NCBI GenBank assembly: GCA_020310875.1
Contig: CM035433.1
Location: 112,103,806-112,167,805, forward strand
DNA: 64,000 nt
Direction of reading: 5' to 3'
DNA from: Ceratopteris richardii
Taxonomy: Eukaryota; Streptophyta; Polypodiopsida; Polypodiales; Pteridaceae
Under the pieces are notes generated by a model. That model was not told the DNA's origin, searched no databases, and worked only from the letters and a program-made list of their open reading frames with translations. Of this stretch, positions 46,100 through 58,445 are shown in pieces (the first letter of the stretch is position 1; every line of letters begins with the position of its first letter). The position numbers and the translations under genes are program-made.

Positions 46100-46966
46100 A
46101 CTAAGACTAATTATTTTTGTGGAATCATTAATTATAGTTTAATTGTAGAGATAAGTCATAGTAGGGATTTTTCTATATAGGAACTAACTCTAGCTTACTC
46201 CTAGAGGAATACTCTTGTTTGATCTTTTAGGTTGCCTAGATAAGAATGGCACTATTCTAGCAAAGGTAGAAAGGATATCATTTAGTCACCATGGTTAGAT
46301 TGCATCTCACCTGAGGATTTTAAATTGAGAAGTTCGTATGTATGCACGAGTCCATTGTAGGTTGAAGAGATTGTTGAGACAGATAAGAAGAATGATGATA
46401 GAGTTCAAGAAAGCATGGATTTAAGTGGTCCAAGCAACTCATCCAACACAGGGACACCTTGACCATGGAGTGGATGTGTTAGGGAAAGAGAGAACAACTC
46501 TAAAGAAAGCAAAGTCAAAGGAAAAGAGAAGATTGCGATTGAAGAAGGAAGCTATCTGGATGAGATCATGTTGGAAGATGAAGAGACTGAAGAAATCCAA
46601 ACCCGAGGAGTGGCAAAGCAAATAAAGAAGATGGCAACCACACCTAAAGGAAGTGAAAAAAGGTCCTCAAGAGTGAGATATCTTGTTCAAAGGTTAACAT
46701 ATGGTAATTTTATTGCAAAGCAATATGCATACATGACTTAGCTAATCAATGACAAAGAACCAACTCTTACAAAGAAGCTAAGGATTGCAAGGAATGGCCA
46801 GAGGCAATGAAGGAAGAGCTCAAGGCACTTGATGAGAACCATAATTGAAGCTTGGAGCTTCTCTCAAAACTATGGGATAGATTACAATGAAACCTTCAGC
46901 CTTGTATCCAAGATTCCAACAAGTAGGATTTTGGTTGTACTGGCCACATCAAAGAAATGGAGGTTA
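46100..46966 (+). pseudogene. Copia-B fragment: integrase/RT linker and RT start, internally deleted
   Basis: Matches the minus-strand Copia-B at 36924-36545. It reads GKEKIAIEEGSYLDE.MLEDEE, RSSRVRYLVQRLTYG and KEPTSYKEAKDCKEW.EAMKEEL in closely spaced frames. After DENH a deletion joins it to SQNYGIDYNETFSLVSKI and RILVVLATSKKW, which lies about 100 residues further on in an intact RT. It ends where the LTR-like repeat at 46967 begins. Confidence 0.8.
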
Positions 46967-47900
46967 TTGTTGAGTTAGTCAAAGTGATCAAAGTCAAAGT
47001 AGTCAAAGTCAAAATGGTCAAAGTCAAAGTGGTCAACATTGCAGATTGTCTTTCTCTAAGGTTTTCAAGGGTTTTAAAGTGTTTGGAAGTTTTAGGTGAA
47101 CCCTCCATTAGGCACACATATGGAAGACATAAAGACAAAAGTGAAGATATATGAAGAGGAAACGGTACAAAAAAGTGTATATATGGCCCCCATTTAAAAT
47201 TTTATTTTTTTATGAAAATCAGTATAGGAAAAAATAGAGAGTCATTGGTTGTACACATTTTTAGAAATTCTTGGGACATCAAAGTGAACACCAAGATACT
47301 CTATCAGTTAGGAGTGGCATACGTAAATGAATCGATACACAAAGCATGGGCATTATTCTTGGAGTTAGACTAAGCAAAGGAGAACATAGTCTAGAGGAGA
47401 GAGAGCAAGAGACACTCAATAGGAATTCGACACAGAGAAGCAAGTGAGAGAAAAGTGTGCAAGAAGTGCAATCTAGTGTGTAGAGAAGGAGTGTAGAGAA
47501 CTAGTAAGCAAGGCATCAAGGTGGCACAAGATACCATTGAAGAGGTGTGCGCATCGACAGAAGGTATCCCTCCCTCCTACCCTATTGGAAGCTTGAGCGC
47601 AAGGTGTGCACAAGAGCAAGCTCCTAGAGAAGGTGGAGGTGTGGTGTAGAGAAGGTTGGTGGCATAAGGAACTTTGGGTATCTTGTAACCTTATGTGTGT
47701 GTGTACTATTTGAGATTGAGCATCCGCACAAAGAACAATTGATCTTGTTCTATACATCATCATTGTATTTTCTATTTGTAATCAATATACAAAAGCTTGT
47801 GGTGTCTGTGTTTCACTTTTTCTTCTTCTTCCTTCTCCTAAAAATATTCAAGTCCCTTTCTGCACAAGAATCCCCCAACAAAAAGCAAGGATAACGACAA
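46967..47900 (+). repeat. Probable 5' LTR of a Gypsy-like element
   Basis: Starts TGTTGAGTTAGTCAAAG and contains GTCAAAGT tandem words (46978-47035), then 'taggcacacatatggaag', 'gtatatatggcccc' and 'aaaattttattttt'. The same words in the same order recur at 53395-53836, so the two flank the gag in 47952-49300. The right border near 47900 is inferred because the gag ATG follows at 47952. No clear primer site was found. Confidence 0.55.
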
Positions 47901-47951
47901 TGCTGGTCTAAGAGGTAATCTTTCTTTTACTTGGATTTCTCTTAGCCTAAG

Positions 47952-49600
47952 ATGGAGAATGAGCAGCTCATGACCGCAACCCGGTCTCAAACTTTGAGGG
48001 TCCCTTGTAAGGCAACAAGAAGAAAAGCTATTCGAAGGTCAAGAAGCCCTCTGTCATCAACATCATCAATAAGAAATATGGCAGCTCAAGTAGACTTAGA
48101 AACTTTACTTTCCATGCTAAATATCAAATTTCCATCCTTTAAGGGATTAGGAGAAGAATGCTCATATGAACATATTAGAAGACTTTTGGCCTTATGCAAG
48201 ACAAGGGGTCTAATGGGAAGGGAATATGCATTTTTAATTCTTTTCCTATCAACATTGGAGGTTAGTAGATAAATGGTTTAGTCATTTTACTGATAATCAT
48301 TTCACTACATGGGACTCAATGAAGGAAGCTTTTAAAACACAATTCCAACAAGGGAACATAGTTGAGAATATTATTGAAGAGTTTGAAAATCTATGACTAG
48401 GTCTTGGGGAGATTCGAGAATTTGTCACCAGAGCCAAGGCATTGATGGCCAAATTACCAGACCCTCCCCATGACTTCTTCATCAAGAAGTGCCCAGCTAA
48501 ACCACTTCCAATCTCAACATAGTGTAAAATTAAAGAGTTAGTGCTACCTACATCAACAATTGAAGAGTTCACTAATACAGCCACAAGATTCGAGCAGATT
48601 AGGCATCAATATGGGACAAGCTCTTCTAGTCTATCATACTTTGTAGAATCTGAGGACCCAATAATTGAATTAAGGAAGGAACTTGAGAGCTTGAAATGGA
48701 ACAAACCCCACAAAGAGAAGCAAAGTGCAGTAACTCAGCTAAGGTCAGAAATTGAGGCCTTAAAGCTACAGAAAGAAGAGAAATCCAAAGCAGAGGAGTT
48801 GGCATAACTTCGACACGAGCTACAGGAACTCTGGGGAGGTGGCATGTTTGATGCACCATGTGTAGCAAACAAGGACATGTGGTAAGTGATTGCCCTCTCT
48901 TATGTGTTACTTGCCAAGTATGCAGGAAAGCTGGTCATGAGGCCCAAGAATGTCAGTCAAGAGGGATGCCTGCACAAACATATTGGGCACAAGGAGGAGC
49001 CCAACCACCAACTAATGTGATGGTGGCTGCACCTAGTCAATGTAACTCTTACAACCCTTGACATAGGGATAACTTTGGAAATGGGCCAAGGAGGCCAATC
49101 ATTTGTTTCAAATGTGGAGAACGTGGGAATTACCAAAGCAGGTGCACTCTACCACAAAATGCTCCTCCTTGTAGGAATTGTCGAGAGGCTAGGGATCATT
49201 ATACTAATTGTTGTCCAAAGAACCAGGCATCCACATGTGGGCCTCACATACAAATGATCTATATGAATAAAGAAAAAGTTACAGAACAAGTAAGTGTACC
49301 TTCACCATCTACTAGAGTAGTACAGTTAGAGGAAATCGACTCTTTTGTAAAGTAGACAAGAAGCGAGGGGAAGGCTCAAATAGACATAAGCCAAGACTCA
49401 ACTACTAGTGGACTAAACAAGGAAAAAGGGAAATCCGAAGAAAAATCCAATATATGTGAAGATACAAGGAAAAAAGAAGATCTCATAGGTACTAGTGATG
49501 ACATTGGGTATGCCTTTAGCAAGGATCATGAGAAGTTTGAACAGTCAAATAGAGCCCATGCTCTTAAGGAATCTGAAGCTTCATGACTACTCAAATCAAT
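47952..49600 (+). pseudogene. Gypsy-like gag with multiple zinc knuckles
   Basis: ATG at 47952 (MENEQLMTATRSQTLRV), then VDLETLLSMLNIKFPSFKGL (48085-48140), related to the gag at 23270-23797. A coiled-coil-like stretch IIELRKELESLKW and QLRSEIEALKLQKEE (48661-48790) follows. Then four Cys/His clusters: CSKQGHVVSDC, CQVCRKAGHEAQEC, CFKCGERGNYQSRC and CRNCREARDHYTNC (48858-49220). Such knuckles bind RNA. Stops lie at 48270, 48805 and elsewhere. No protease or RT is visible downstream, so the element is a gag-only remnant. Confidence 0.7.
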
Positions 49601-49742
49601 TAAAAAGGAGGTCATTATTTTCTATTTAATAAATATGGATGCAAAATTCAGGTTAGAGGTCTTGTAGATCATTGATGTGGCCTCAACAACTTTAGTGGCA
49701 AAGAGTGTTGCTTTGAGTAAGGATAAAATGATAGGGGAATCC

Positions 49743-51830
49743 TGTTGGAAATTTAGTAGGCCCATAGCTCATATCACACGTCCACGGCTCCATAGGTCCA
49801 ACATATACAACATAGAATCTAGCAATCTTCCAATATTGGCAGTAAAATGCCTGAAGCATAAAGCATACATCCCTGAATAGTTTTGGTTCTCGAATAGCAT
49901 GCATCCAATCCCTCTTGACGAGCTTCGAGACCTCTGCACCTTCCTCCTCAGATCCTCATATAAGCTTTGAATCGTACGAAAAGATCAGATCACTTCCCAA
50001 AACATAAAGCATGGTCAGGTGATTACGAACATAATGCAAATTTAGTTAAAAAATGCACTAGTAATCCTTCTTTAGACCTGAAAAAACCACTTTAGGACCT
50101 ACAAATGTTCATAAACTGAAATATATAGCATGTGCAAAGAGCTCGAAGTGAAATTACTCAAATCGCCTTCCCGGTTTGAAAGATATGGCTCCTAGAAGGT
50201 AGTCCCCAAAAGTTGTTCAGACTTTGCATACCTACAAAAATACTTATTTTCCAAAATTTTTTCTCATTAACTGAAAATAGACCTTTCCCTCTTCGAATCA
50301 AGCCATACCACGTCCAATTTGGAGTTTTCTAGCCCAAGATATGGCCATTCCAAGTGAGACATGCTAAACTAGTGGACTGTTGGAGGGGCTAGAAAAAGTG
50401 TGAAAATATGATCTTTGGGGTGCCCAAAAGCATTCTTCCATCAAGAAAATCCTAAAATTCTCTCCATAACCTCAGAGAGTGATATATGAAGATGCTTGGG
50501 CCTTTTTTCACGGTTCCAAATCCTCCCTTCGAGCATGCTAATTCGCTCCCCAAAAGAGGCCTAAATCAAGATATTGCTTTTATGCGAAAACTTAAATGGG
50601 AGCTTTTAGCAAGCTTCTAATCCATCCTAATTTGGATTTTTCTTGGATTTTCTCTTCTCCATGGTACTTCCTACACTATACCTCATTATACATGTGCACT
50701 AATCCATGGGAAGCCTCATAAATGGTCTCTTTTCTTACTCCCAAAAGTGGAGTTTGATAAAACTAACACCTGAAATTTATATAAAAATCATAAATACGGC
50801 TTCTTTAGAGATACCTAAAGCTTACTCTTTGTTGAAATTTGAGGGAACCCTTGATTCAAGATGAGAGTATATACTCATTCTCTCCATATGCATGATTTCC
50901 CTCCTTCCTTGCCCTTCTCAAAGAATTGCCCTTGTCTCTTCATTCCTAAAAATAACAAGAAAGCTCATACCTGTGATTAAGATAGACATCCATCCTTTGT
51001 CTTGGTATAATGATGTCGGAGAGTCCATGGAAAGAATGCTCCTCGATATAGACTCTTCATACGGAATAGGTGCATCCAATCTACATCTCTCCTATCTGTT
51101 CTCAATCCTCATTTGAGGTTTCTCTTTTACTCCAATCCTTCAACCATGGGTGGCTTCGAAATCAAAAACCAAGGAAGAGAGGAAGCCTCTTTGATGCTAC
51201 CACATATATGTGCATATATATTTCCAAGCTCTATGCTTTCGAACTCCAGGTGGAGCGATGTGCTTACTGTCGTAAGGTCGTGGGATCAACACCAGGTAGC
51301 TCCAATGCTTTCGAGCAGATGAGGGAACCCATGGCTCTCACATGTGGCCCTTTGGAGGAGTCCCTCAGTTCTTGCATGCGCATGGGTGCACGGTCTGAAC
51401 TTGAGCTCTTTGAGGCCGTTCGTGTGTGATCTTGACCTGCTCTAATGCTTTCGAACTCATCATCAGCAGTTTGAGAAGAGTACGTATAATATTCTGTCTG
51501 GAATAACTTCAACAAATGGAAAGTGATTGCGTGGGTAAGCCGTTTGCCTCTCACACCCATGGCATGAGTTCAAATCTTAAGTGCCGCAGCAGCACGATGT
51601 GTCCTAAATGGATTGTAACAAGGTCTGATACCACTATAAGATAATCTTTTTGCTGCTCTACAATTCATCGACGACTTCCGCGAGCTCACACACAGAGGCT
51701 TGTAGTTCTCCTCCCAGCCATCACCCGAGAATGATCTCCTCTCAGCTCACTACCAAGGTGATTCATACATAGAAATGCCATGTGTCATTCTCTAAAAAAT
51801 CTCCCATATAAATATCATGTGAAACACAGG
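49743..51830. other. Non-coding insertion-like stretch with an LTR-like start and primer-site-like sequence
   Basis: TGTTGGAAATTTAGTAGGCC at 49743 looks like an LTR start. Minus-strand TGGTATCAGA at 51628-51637 looks like a primer site facing left, with 'atatttatatggga' (51801-51814, minus strand) as a possible TATA box to its right. No coding is supported in 2 kb. The stretch separates the gag from the ORF at 51836. Which element type it is, I cannot say. Confidence 0.35.
51520..51640 (+). other. tRNA-like fragment
   Basis: GTGGGTAAGCCGTTTGCCTC, then GAGTTCAAATCTT (close to a tRNA B box), then TCTGATACCA 55 bases further (identical to the 3' end of initiator tRNA-Met). The stems do not close into a cloverleaf. 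It is more likely post-primer-site leader of an LTR element or a SINE-like relic than a working tRNA. Confidence 0.3.
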
Positions 51831-51835
51831 CTGAT

Positions 51836-52400
51836 TTGTATGAAGAAGAAGACATGTTAGCTTGGCTACATGGAGAAGACTCATCTTCTTGCTACGGAAT
51901 TTTTCCAAACAACCCAAGGAGAGAGGAATTCTATGAAGGAAACGAGGATATTATTCAGGTTATTCATTCGGGTGAGCTAGTCATAGGCCATAAAAGAAAG
52001 AAGAAAAGACATAAGCTTAAGTGCAACATTGATGAAGCTGCCTCAAACCCTACATCAATGGCCACTTTTTATGGATAATGTTATGATAATTTTTATGGAA
52101 GTAAGTGTAGGGCTTTACAAGGATGTGGAAGGAGTACCTCTAGGTCTTTTGAAACACAGGATTCCATTGGTTGAAGAAGCTGGAATGTAAGAGGGAAATG
52201 TTACAAACCAATTCAAAAAGTAGCTAAAACAGAGAAACAAAAGATGGAGTATGTTGGAAATATTATTACAATGAAGGATTCAAGGTGGCCTTATTAGATG
52301 GTCAATGCACCCAAAATGAAGAAAATTAGAGACTCTAGAGGGCAAAGAGCATACATTGCTCATCAATTCAGGCTCAAGGCCTATCATCAACAAAAGTAAA
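51836..52400 (+). pseudogene. Unrecognised ORF remnant, perhaps pol linker of the Gypsy-like element
   Basis: An open frame of 80 codons reads LYEEEDMLAWLHGEDSSSCY, NPRREEFYEGNEDIIQVI and HKRKKKRHKLKCNIDEA. Further on, in another frame, come CYKPIQKVAKTEKQKMEYV and HQFRLKAYHQQK. It is acidic and then basic. I do not recognise it. Its place after gag and before the 3' LTR-like repeat suggests retroelement origin. Confidence 0.35.
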
Positions 52401-52439
52401 GCTTTCTGGATCACCTGGAACTTGCAAAATCTGTCCAAG

Positions 52440-53394
52440 TTGTACATAGCCTTCTCGTACCATTTTTTTTCTCTTAAGTTTTATTAGTTTTCATGAACTT
52501 TCATGCTTTCTCTTTGATTTTTTATGCAATTTAGAAACCATTTCATAGCTCTTTTCATGAACACTTTGTTTGTAGATTTCTAGGGATTTTTAAATATTTT
52601 TTGAAGTATTTTTTTGATTTTTTTTAATATTTCAGTTTTTTTCAATGTTATTTTTCTTGATAAAATAGAAGAAAAAGGGAACCTCTCCGTGGTTTTGGAT
52701 ATGAAAGATTTTTAAAAACTAACAGAATTATTTGAGAAATTTTTTGGATTTTTGTGGATTTTTTTGGATTCTATTTGGATTTTTTGTCTATTTATTAGAT
52801 ATTTTAAGGAAAAAAGCTACCCCCTCGGCTTTCATTTTTATTTAAAAAACCTTCTCTCTCTACCTCTCTCTATCTTCTCTCTTTATCTCTCTCTACCTCT
52901 CTCTATCTTCTCTCTCTACCTTTCTCTATCTTCACTCTCTACCTCTCTCTATGTTCTCTCTCTACCTCTCTCTATCTTTTCTCTCTACATTTTCCACATG
53001 TTTCACATTTTTCCATACGCACCCTCTGTAGCTTTCATGTTTTAGCACTTTTGGCCCTCTCTAGGTCCCCTACTCATACTCCCTGCCCCTCCCTTTATAC
53101 CTCCACCCATCCCTACCCTTACTTCTCCTTACCCTATCCTTCTTAGCCCTTCAGTCCCCCCTAACCTTTCCTTCCTACCCTCCACTCTCCAACTTCTGCT
53201 TCTTCAATAAGCTAATATATAGTTTTGGTTCTTCCCTTGGGATTGTTCTTTCTTGCTCTTGGTGGACTTGGTAGCAACTCAATTGTCATTTTGAAGATTT
53301 TGCAAAACAGGTATCTAGTGAACCTCTCTGCTCATGGTTTGGTTGTAAGCTCTCTCGCATGGAGAGCCCATGAGGTGGTGGGCAACTATTGATC
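52440..53394. repeat. T-rich stretch, CTCTCTAC minisatellite and C-rich stretch
   Basis: 52440-52800 is T-rich with repeated GGATTTTT words. 52851-52990 is a minisatellite of about 20-bp units, ctctctacctctctctatct with variants. 53040-53200 is CCT-rich. No gene is present. Confidence 0.8.
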
Positions 53395-53836
53395 TGGTCA
53401 AAGTCAAGCTAGTCAAAGTCAAAATGTTCAAATTCAAAGTGGTCAAAGTCAAAGTGGTCAACTACAAAATTGCTCGAAGGTCAAAGTGATGTCATTGCAA
53501 GTGATGCACACGTGGTGCAAAAGTGCAAAGTGGTGCACAGGTGGTGCACAACTGATCGAGAACAACGGTGCACAGGTAGTGCACAAACAATTGTTTACAA
53601 TAGTTTTGCTAAGAAGTTTAATGCAGGTTGGATATTGTCTTTTTGTAAGGTTTTCAAGGGTTTTGAAGTGTTTGGAAGGTTCAGATGAACCCTCCCTTAG
53701 GCACACATATGGAAGAAATAAAGAGAAAAGTGAAGGTATATGAAGAGGAAGCAGTACGCAAAAGCGTATGTATGGCCCCCCCATTTAAAATTTTATTTTT
53801 CTACTAAAGTCATTAAAAGACAAAATAGGGAACCCT
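53395..53836 (+). repeat. 3' LTR-like copy, truncated, of the Gypsy-like element
   Basis: Aligned with 46975-47250: GTCAAAGTCAAA words, 'taggcacacatatggaag', 'tatatgaagaggaa', 'ggcccccccattt'. Extra DNA (53480-53625) with GGTGCACA repeats sits between. The copy ends at 53836, where a minus-strand LTR begins. Confidence 0.6.
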
Positions 53837-54369
53837 TGGTGTTGCTCTATCACAATGGTGAGAACCACGTTAAGAAGCTCCACCTCCTTAATGTCAACCC
53901 GCGGAAGAGATAGGAGTGATATGAAGATCGTGAATGTGAGATGTAGTGAGAGTGAAGGTGAGAAGCATAGAGATGCACACACAATGAAGAGACAAGCAAG
54001 ACACAATGGAAGGTACGAAAATAGACTCTATTCTCAAGAACTCAATTACAAGTCAAAATAGCTCTAAACTCTTCTCTACTTATACAAGCTAACCTCCAAA
54101 ATGAGCTCTCTAGCTCTATTTATAGTTTCTAGACTAGTTTTGACCGGTTTCACATCTAATGACTAGCATAGTTAAAAAATAGCTTCTAGGTGCTATTTGA
54201 AAGGGTAAACGATGTCTAAAAATAGCCAAAATTGGTAGGCTAGTTCTACCTAAGCTCCTCAAGCTCGAGGACTCCCCGGCTTGCACAAAATGGAGCTATA
54301 AATTACAAAAAGGGTTTTTCTATGTTACAAATGATACAAGAGTGATGAAAATCACTATTGGGATTTTCA
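53837..54369 (-). repeat. Solo-like LTR, minus strand (same family as 62224-62733)
   Basis: In reverse complement it runs from GAAAATCCC...AGTGATTTTCATCACT through 'cattttgtgcaagcc', 'gagtcctcgagcttgaggag' and 'ctataaatagagctagagag' (TATA box) to '...acacca'. All these blocks occur in the same order at 62224-62733. No primer site follows the end near 53837, so it is the 3' LTR of a minus-strand element or a solo LTR. Confidence 0.75.
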
Positions 54370-54441
54370 GAAAAGTATTTATAAACATATTTCTTTGAAA
54401 ATAATTCACTTGGCTCCGCACTAATTCATTGTGCTCTATCT

Positions 54442-55790
54442 TTACATGCTTCCTCGACGTCTATGTCTCTGGCTACTGCCAACACCCCCCTCCCTCTCGC
54501 TTCTGTCGTCCCAGGTAGAACCTTGTTGTGGGGTCTGTCGGATATAATTTTGTAGGAGGTCCTGAACGAGGGTGTGCTCTGACAGGCAGATACCTCTGGC
54601 AAGATCGGCTTCAAGCTTCTCCCAATCGATGGGTTGAGGTTCCTCTTGTGGAGGGAGTCTGTAATGTGTGGAGTACACAAGTTGTTCACAGGCAAATAAT
54701 TGGAGTAGATGTGTAGGCCTGCTTATGAACACCTTTGAGTGATACTCCCAAAAATTGGTAGTGAACATTTCTTCGAAGGTCATCTCATAGCACATCGGTA
54801 AATATTTGGTTCGACAGTGCCAGGCATAACACACCAGGAGTGATGGTGTTGTACTCATATCATATGCTAAATCTTGATTGCCATGCTCAAATCCCAGGGT
54901 GTTTACATGTGGTGCCTTGACGCGACATAAGACTTTGAATACTATCTGCATCATGTCAAAGATTTTGACAGTCATATGCACTGCTACATCATCCATTCAT
55001 CATAAGTGAGGGAGCTAGTGGCGAATCGTTGCCATCATGTAGCCTACCGTGGGTGGCCCGATGGGTGGTGTAAAGTACGGGTAATTGAGCCAGTCCTGGC
55101 ACTGCTTGTTATTCTATACTTTGATTGCAAAGGCCTTTCAGGAGAGGCTACATGGCATGCGACCCCAACATGGGTTGTACTTCAAGGGGAGTGGTGCCTT
55201 GGCCCATGTGCTCATCATTTCAAGATATTCTTGTAATAAATCCTGGCACCAAGTTGCTTGATATATTTCTCCTCTCTACGCATCCATTGGCAAATCTTCA
55301 GGCTCAAACTGAGTTGCGTGAGAAGGTTTCTTGCCTGTTTCTTTTTCGATGGCCAGCTGATATTCTACCATTAACATAAAATATGTCTTATATTGTAGCT
55401 CATGCCTAGATATACACCTGTGAGGGGCCAAGTGAGCAAAATACGGGGATTGTAAAATTCGTTCTTCTATCATGGCCATTGCATGTAACTGTGCTTCCAC
55501 CCTTGCGGAGTGGGTCCTTCCAAGCTCTTCAACAGTCTTTATCCATGCGAGAGTAGGAAGTTCAAAAGTCGTCTGGCCTTCTTCCTTGACGCATTCACCT
55601 GGGATGGGTTGGCGTTCATATGCTTCTTCAAAAGTGTCCTCCACCGGGATAGTCACTGTTTCTTCCTCCACTGGTAGTTCCGGTGGGGCATCTGGCCTGG
55701 GGGGTGCTTCGTATGCTGTGATTTGTGTTTGGAGAGTTACTACCTGGGCCCTAGAGCGTTGAGTTCCTCGATGATTTTAGGAGATGGGTC
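54442..55790 (-). pseudogene. Long ORF of unknown function, C-terminal part
   Basis: Two open parts on the minus strand. 55671-55276 reads VEEETVTIPVEDTFEEAYE, HRCISRHELQYKTYFMLMVE, and 54996-54442 reads HMTVKIFDMMQIVFKVL, YAWHCRTKYLPMCYEMTFEE and HYRLPPQEEPQPIDWEKLE, ending at TGA about 70 bp before the minus LTR. It is the continuation of 61809-58713, cut by the LTR element at 55796. No known domain is recognised. Position just before a 3' LTR on the same strand suggests an additional ORF of a Gypsy element, like the extra ORFs in plant Tat/Athila elements, but that is inference. Confidence 0.45.
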
Positions 55791-55795
55791 CATAG

Positions 55796-56119
55796 TGTTG
55801 AGAGTTCCATGCTCCACCCTTTTGTCCAAACCTAGATTCATTCTCATGCAAGCACATATATCCCACATGCAAGGGAATTCTCCCAAACTCCATATAAGCA
55901 AGGCCTTTCTTCACTCCACACAAGTCATTCCACTCTAGCTCATTGCCAAGAGTGTGCTTCCTCTCCTCATGGAGTCTCCATGCTCAATATAGAACATCAT
56001 TTGTGAGTTCTTTCCATTTTAATCTATTCATCATGTTTTCATATCTTTTGTTCCTTCCTCCATAGTTAATTTATTTTGTGATTAATTGTAGAGTAGGAGT
56101 AGCTTCTTTCATTTCAACA
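55796..56119 (+). repeat. 5' LTR of the non-coding element
   Basis: 324 bp. 'actccatataagcaa' near 55888 may be the TATA region. Contains an internal CATAG at 56061-56065. Confidence 0.85.
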
Positions 56120-58445
56120 TGATATCAAAGCATAGGTATTTTTGGGTAGCATTTCTTTTTATTTCTTTTATCATTGTCTTCATTAGCATGTGTTGCATTT
56201 CTACTCCCTCCCTCCCTCCCTCCCATGTCATATGTTTCCCAATAAAGTGTTTCTAAGCACTATTACCTTATTCCATTATGCATGTTTAGCATAATTTTCT
56301 TGTTGTATCTTGCTTCCCTTCCATCACATATCGTCTACGTCTAAGTTCTATCATAGCATCACATTCAATAAAGTGTTCTTTGATGCCAACATGAGTAATA
56401 GAAGTGCTTGTTAGCACTTGGAGTAACTTCCATCTTGTGTTTGAGAAAAATTGAAATATGAAGAAAGCGTCAAGCTTCGTCTCATGACATGATCATTTTC
56501 ATCTGACAAAGCAAGGAGTTTAGCTTCCACCGATCAAAGGACATAAAAGAGAAGTGTGTGTCTTGTCTTTGGCTCACTGAGTTCTTCAGAAAGGCTTTTG
56601 GCAGAAGCAAAACTCTACAAATCGCAAGACAAATTAAGAGAGAGAGCAACAACAGTTTGTGCGACAGGAAAAAGAGAAGCATGATTGTTGAAGGTTGCAA
56701 AATAACTGCTGGTGGAAATCTCTGTTGGCTTGATGCCGAAGAGTCGTCTTTTGGCTTTATGAAATCTTTTGATGCAGTCTGTGTCATGAATTTGTGTCAT
56801 GCCTTTGCAACCATTTGGAAGAAGCACCGTATGAGTTTGTGTCTGCTCGTACAACACGCAATGCACGTACAACAGACAACATGTTCATTGGGGAATATGG
56901 AAAGGAGAACGAGAGCGCTGGTAGCAGACACAACTGACGTACAGAGAGCATTGTGCATGATTTCAATGCAGAGGAGAAGAAGCACTGTTTGAAGACCAAC
57001 AAAGCAGAGTTGTGCTAGTGCCAAAGAACAGAGCAAGGCTTGAATGCATATCTCCAGGAGCAAAAGACTCGGAGGAAGCGGGATTCATGGGGGTGCAATG
57101 GGGAATGGCATCATCGATAACAGTCCCACACATCTGTATCACAATGAACAGTTCAGACATCAGATCGCACATATGCTAGATTGGCTGAATCCATAGGAAT
57201 TCAAAATAGGATCGTGTGAAAGCTACGCGTTCTCCGAATCAACTACAGATAGCTTAGCGGAGCACTCTGATGAGATCGATGTTGAGGCTGAAGATGCACC
57301 CATATAGAGTGATAGCACGATTGTTCGAGGGATGAATATGGAAAATAGTAGAAGAGATGCAGACTGCCATAGGAGTGGAAATATCCTTTTACTTCTCATA
57401 GACCAAGAGAAGTCTCTGGAAGTCCAATGTGATCTGCCAATGTGAGAAGAGTCTAATCTACTCTGCGCACGTGTCTCTGCCATAGCGAGAGACTTGAAAT
57501 AACTATCCATATCTCATAGAGCGACAGCGTCTAATCTGCTCCAGGTTCGACGAACACTAAAGGTAGCGAATGATTTTTGCAATAGCTCTTTCTCATTGGC
57601 CGGGATGATTAATGATGATGACATAATCAATGATGTATTGCATCAATCCATATTTAGCAAAAATGAAAAATGACAACTATCTCCAGCTACTGCATATCGT
57701 GTTATTGCTAGCTACTTGGACAAGGCTTGATTTCCGAGCATATGCTCACATTTTTTAAAAAGAAAAATCTATGATGTCATATACATATCGATTTTCAAGT
57801 CGAGGTATCCTCATGATATGTTTTCTTCTAGTAGCTTAAAAATCTTGCCATGCACATATTTGTGAAGGGACTAGACACTGCCACCCAAAGGAGTGGTAAA
57901 ACCTTCCCTATGGTTTCCATTGACACTCTCTCAAATTTGTATCTCATAAGGCATAGAGTTGCACAAGTTCTTTTCAAGAATATGAGATATGCGGCCAAGC
58001 TCAAATATCAAAGGAATGCTAAAAAGAGGATCCAAGCATGAGGACAACTACTACAACAAACAAAGGAGCCTACAAGAATGAGAGCACCCTACCAAAGATC
58101 CCATCAATGGATCCTATGAAGACTACAGCAAACAAAAAGAGCAAAAGGGCAACACAAGCACTACCTACCCCATTTTGTAAACCCTTGTACATGTCTAGGG
58201 ATCCCATATGTCCCTAGATCCCATTAAAAACCACTTGGATCCAAAATGTCCAAGTATATGTCTTGGGATCCCATATGTCCCAAGATCCTAGGGATGCCAT
58301 ATGTCCCACACTTGGATGCCATATGTCCAAGTTATGTCTAAGGATCCCATATGTCCTTAAATCTTAAAAACCAAATGGACTAAGTGATCCCATATGTCAC
58401 TAGTCCCCATGCTAAAAACAAAAGGGTCATCACATGGAGGGGGGG
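56120..58445 (+). other. Interior of the non-coding LTR element
   Basis: I see no retroviral domain on either strand. A 144-codon frame (56558-56992) is open but has no recognisable motif and weak composition. A KGLDTATQRSGKTFP...LKYQRNAKKRIQ frame lies at 57850-58041 without known homology. Confidence 0.6.

Noticed and set aside
51245-51300. Second tRNA-like stretch (GGTCGTGGGATCAACACC)
   Set aside because: Only a weak B-box resemblance, no A box or stems; not enough for a feature.
56558-56992. 144-codon ORF as a gene of the non-coding LTR element
   Set aside because: No recognisable domain; a similar-length frame exists on the opposite strand, so it is likely chance.
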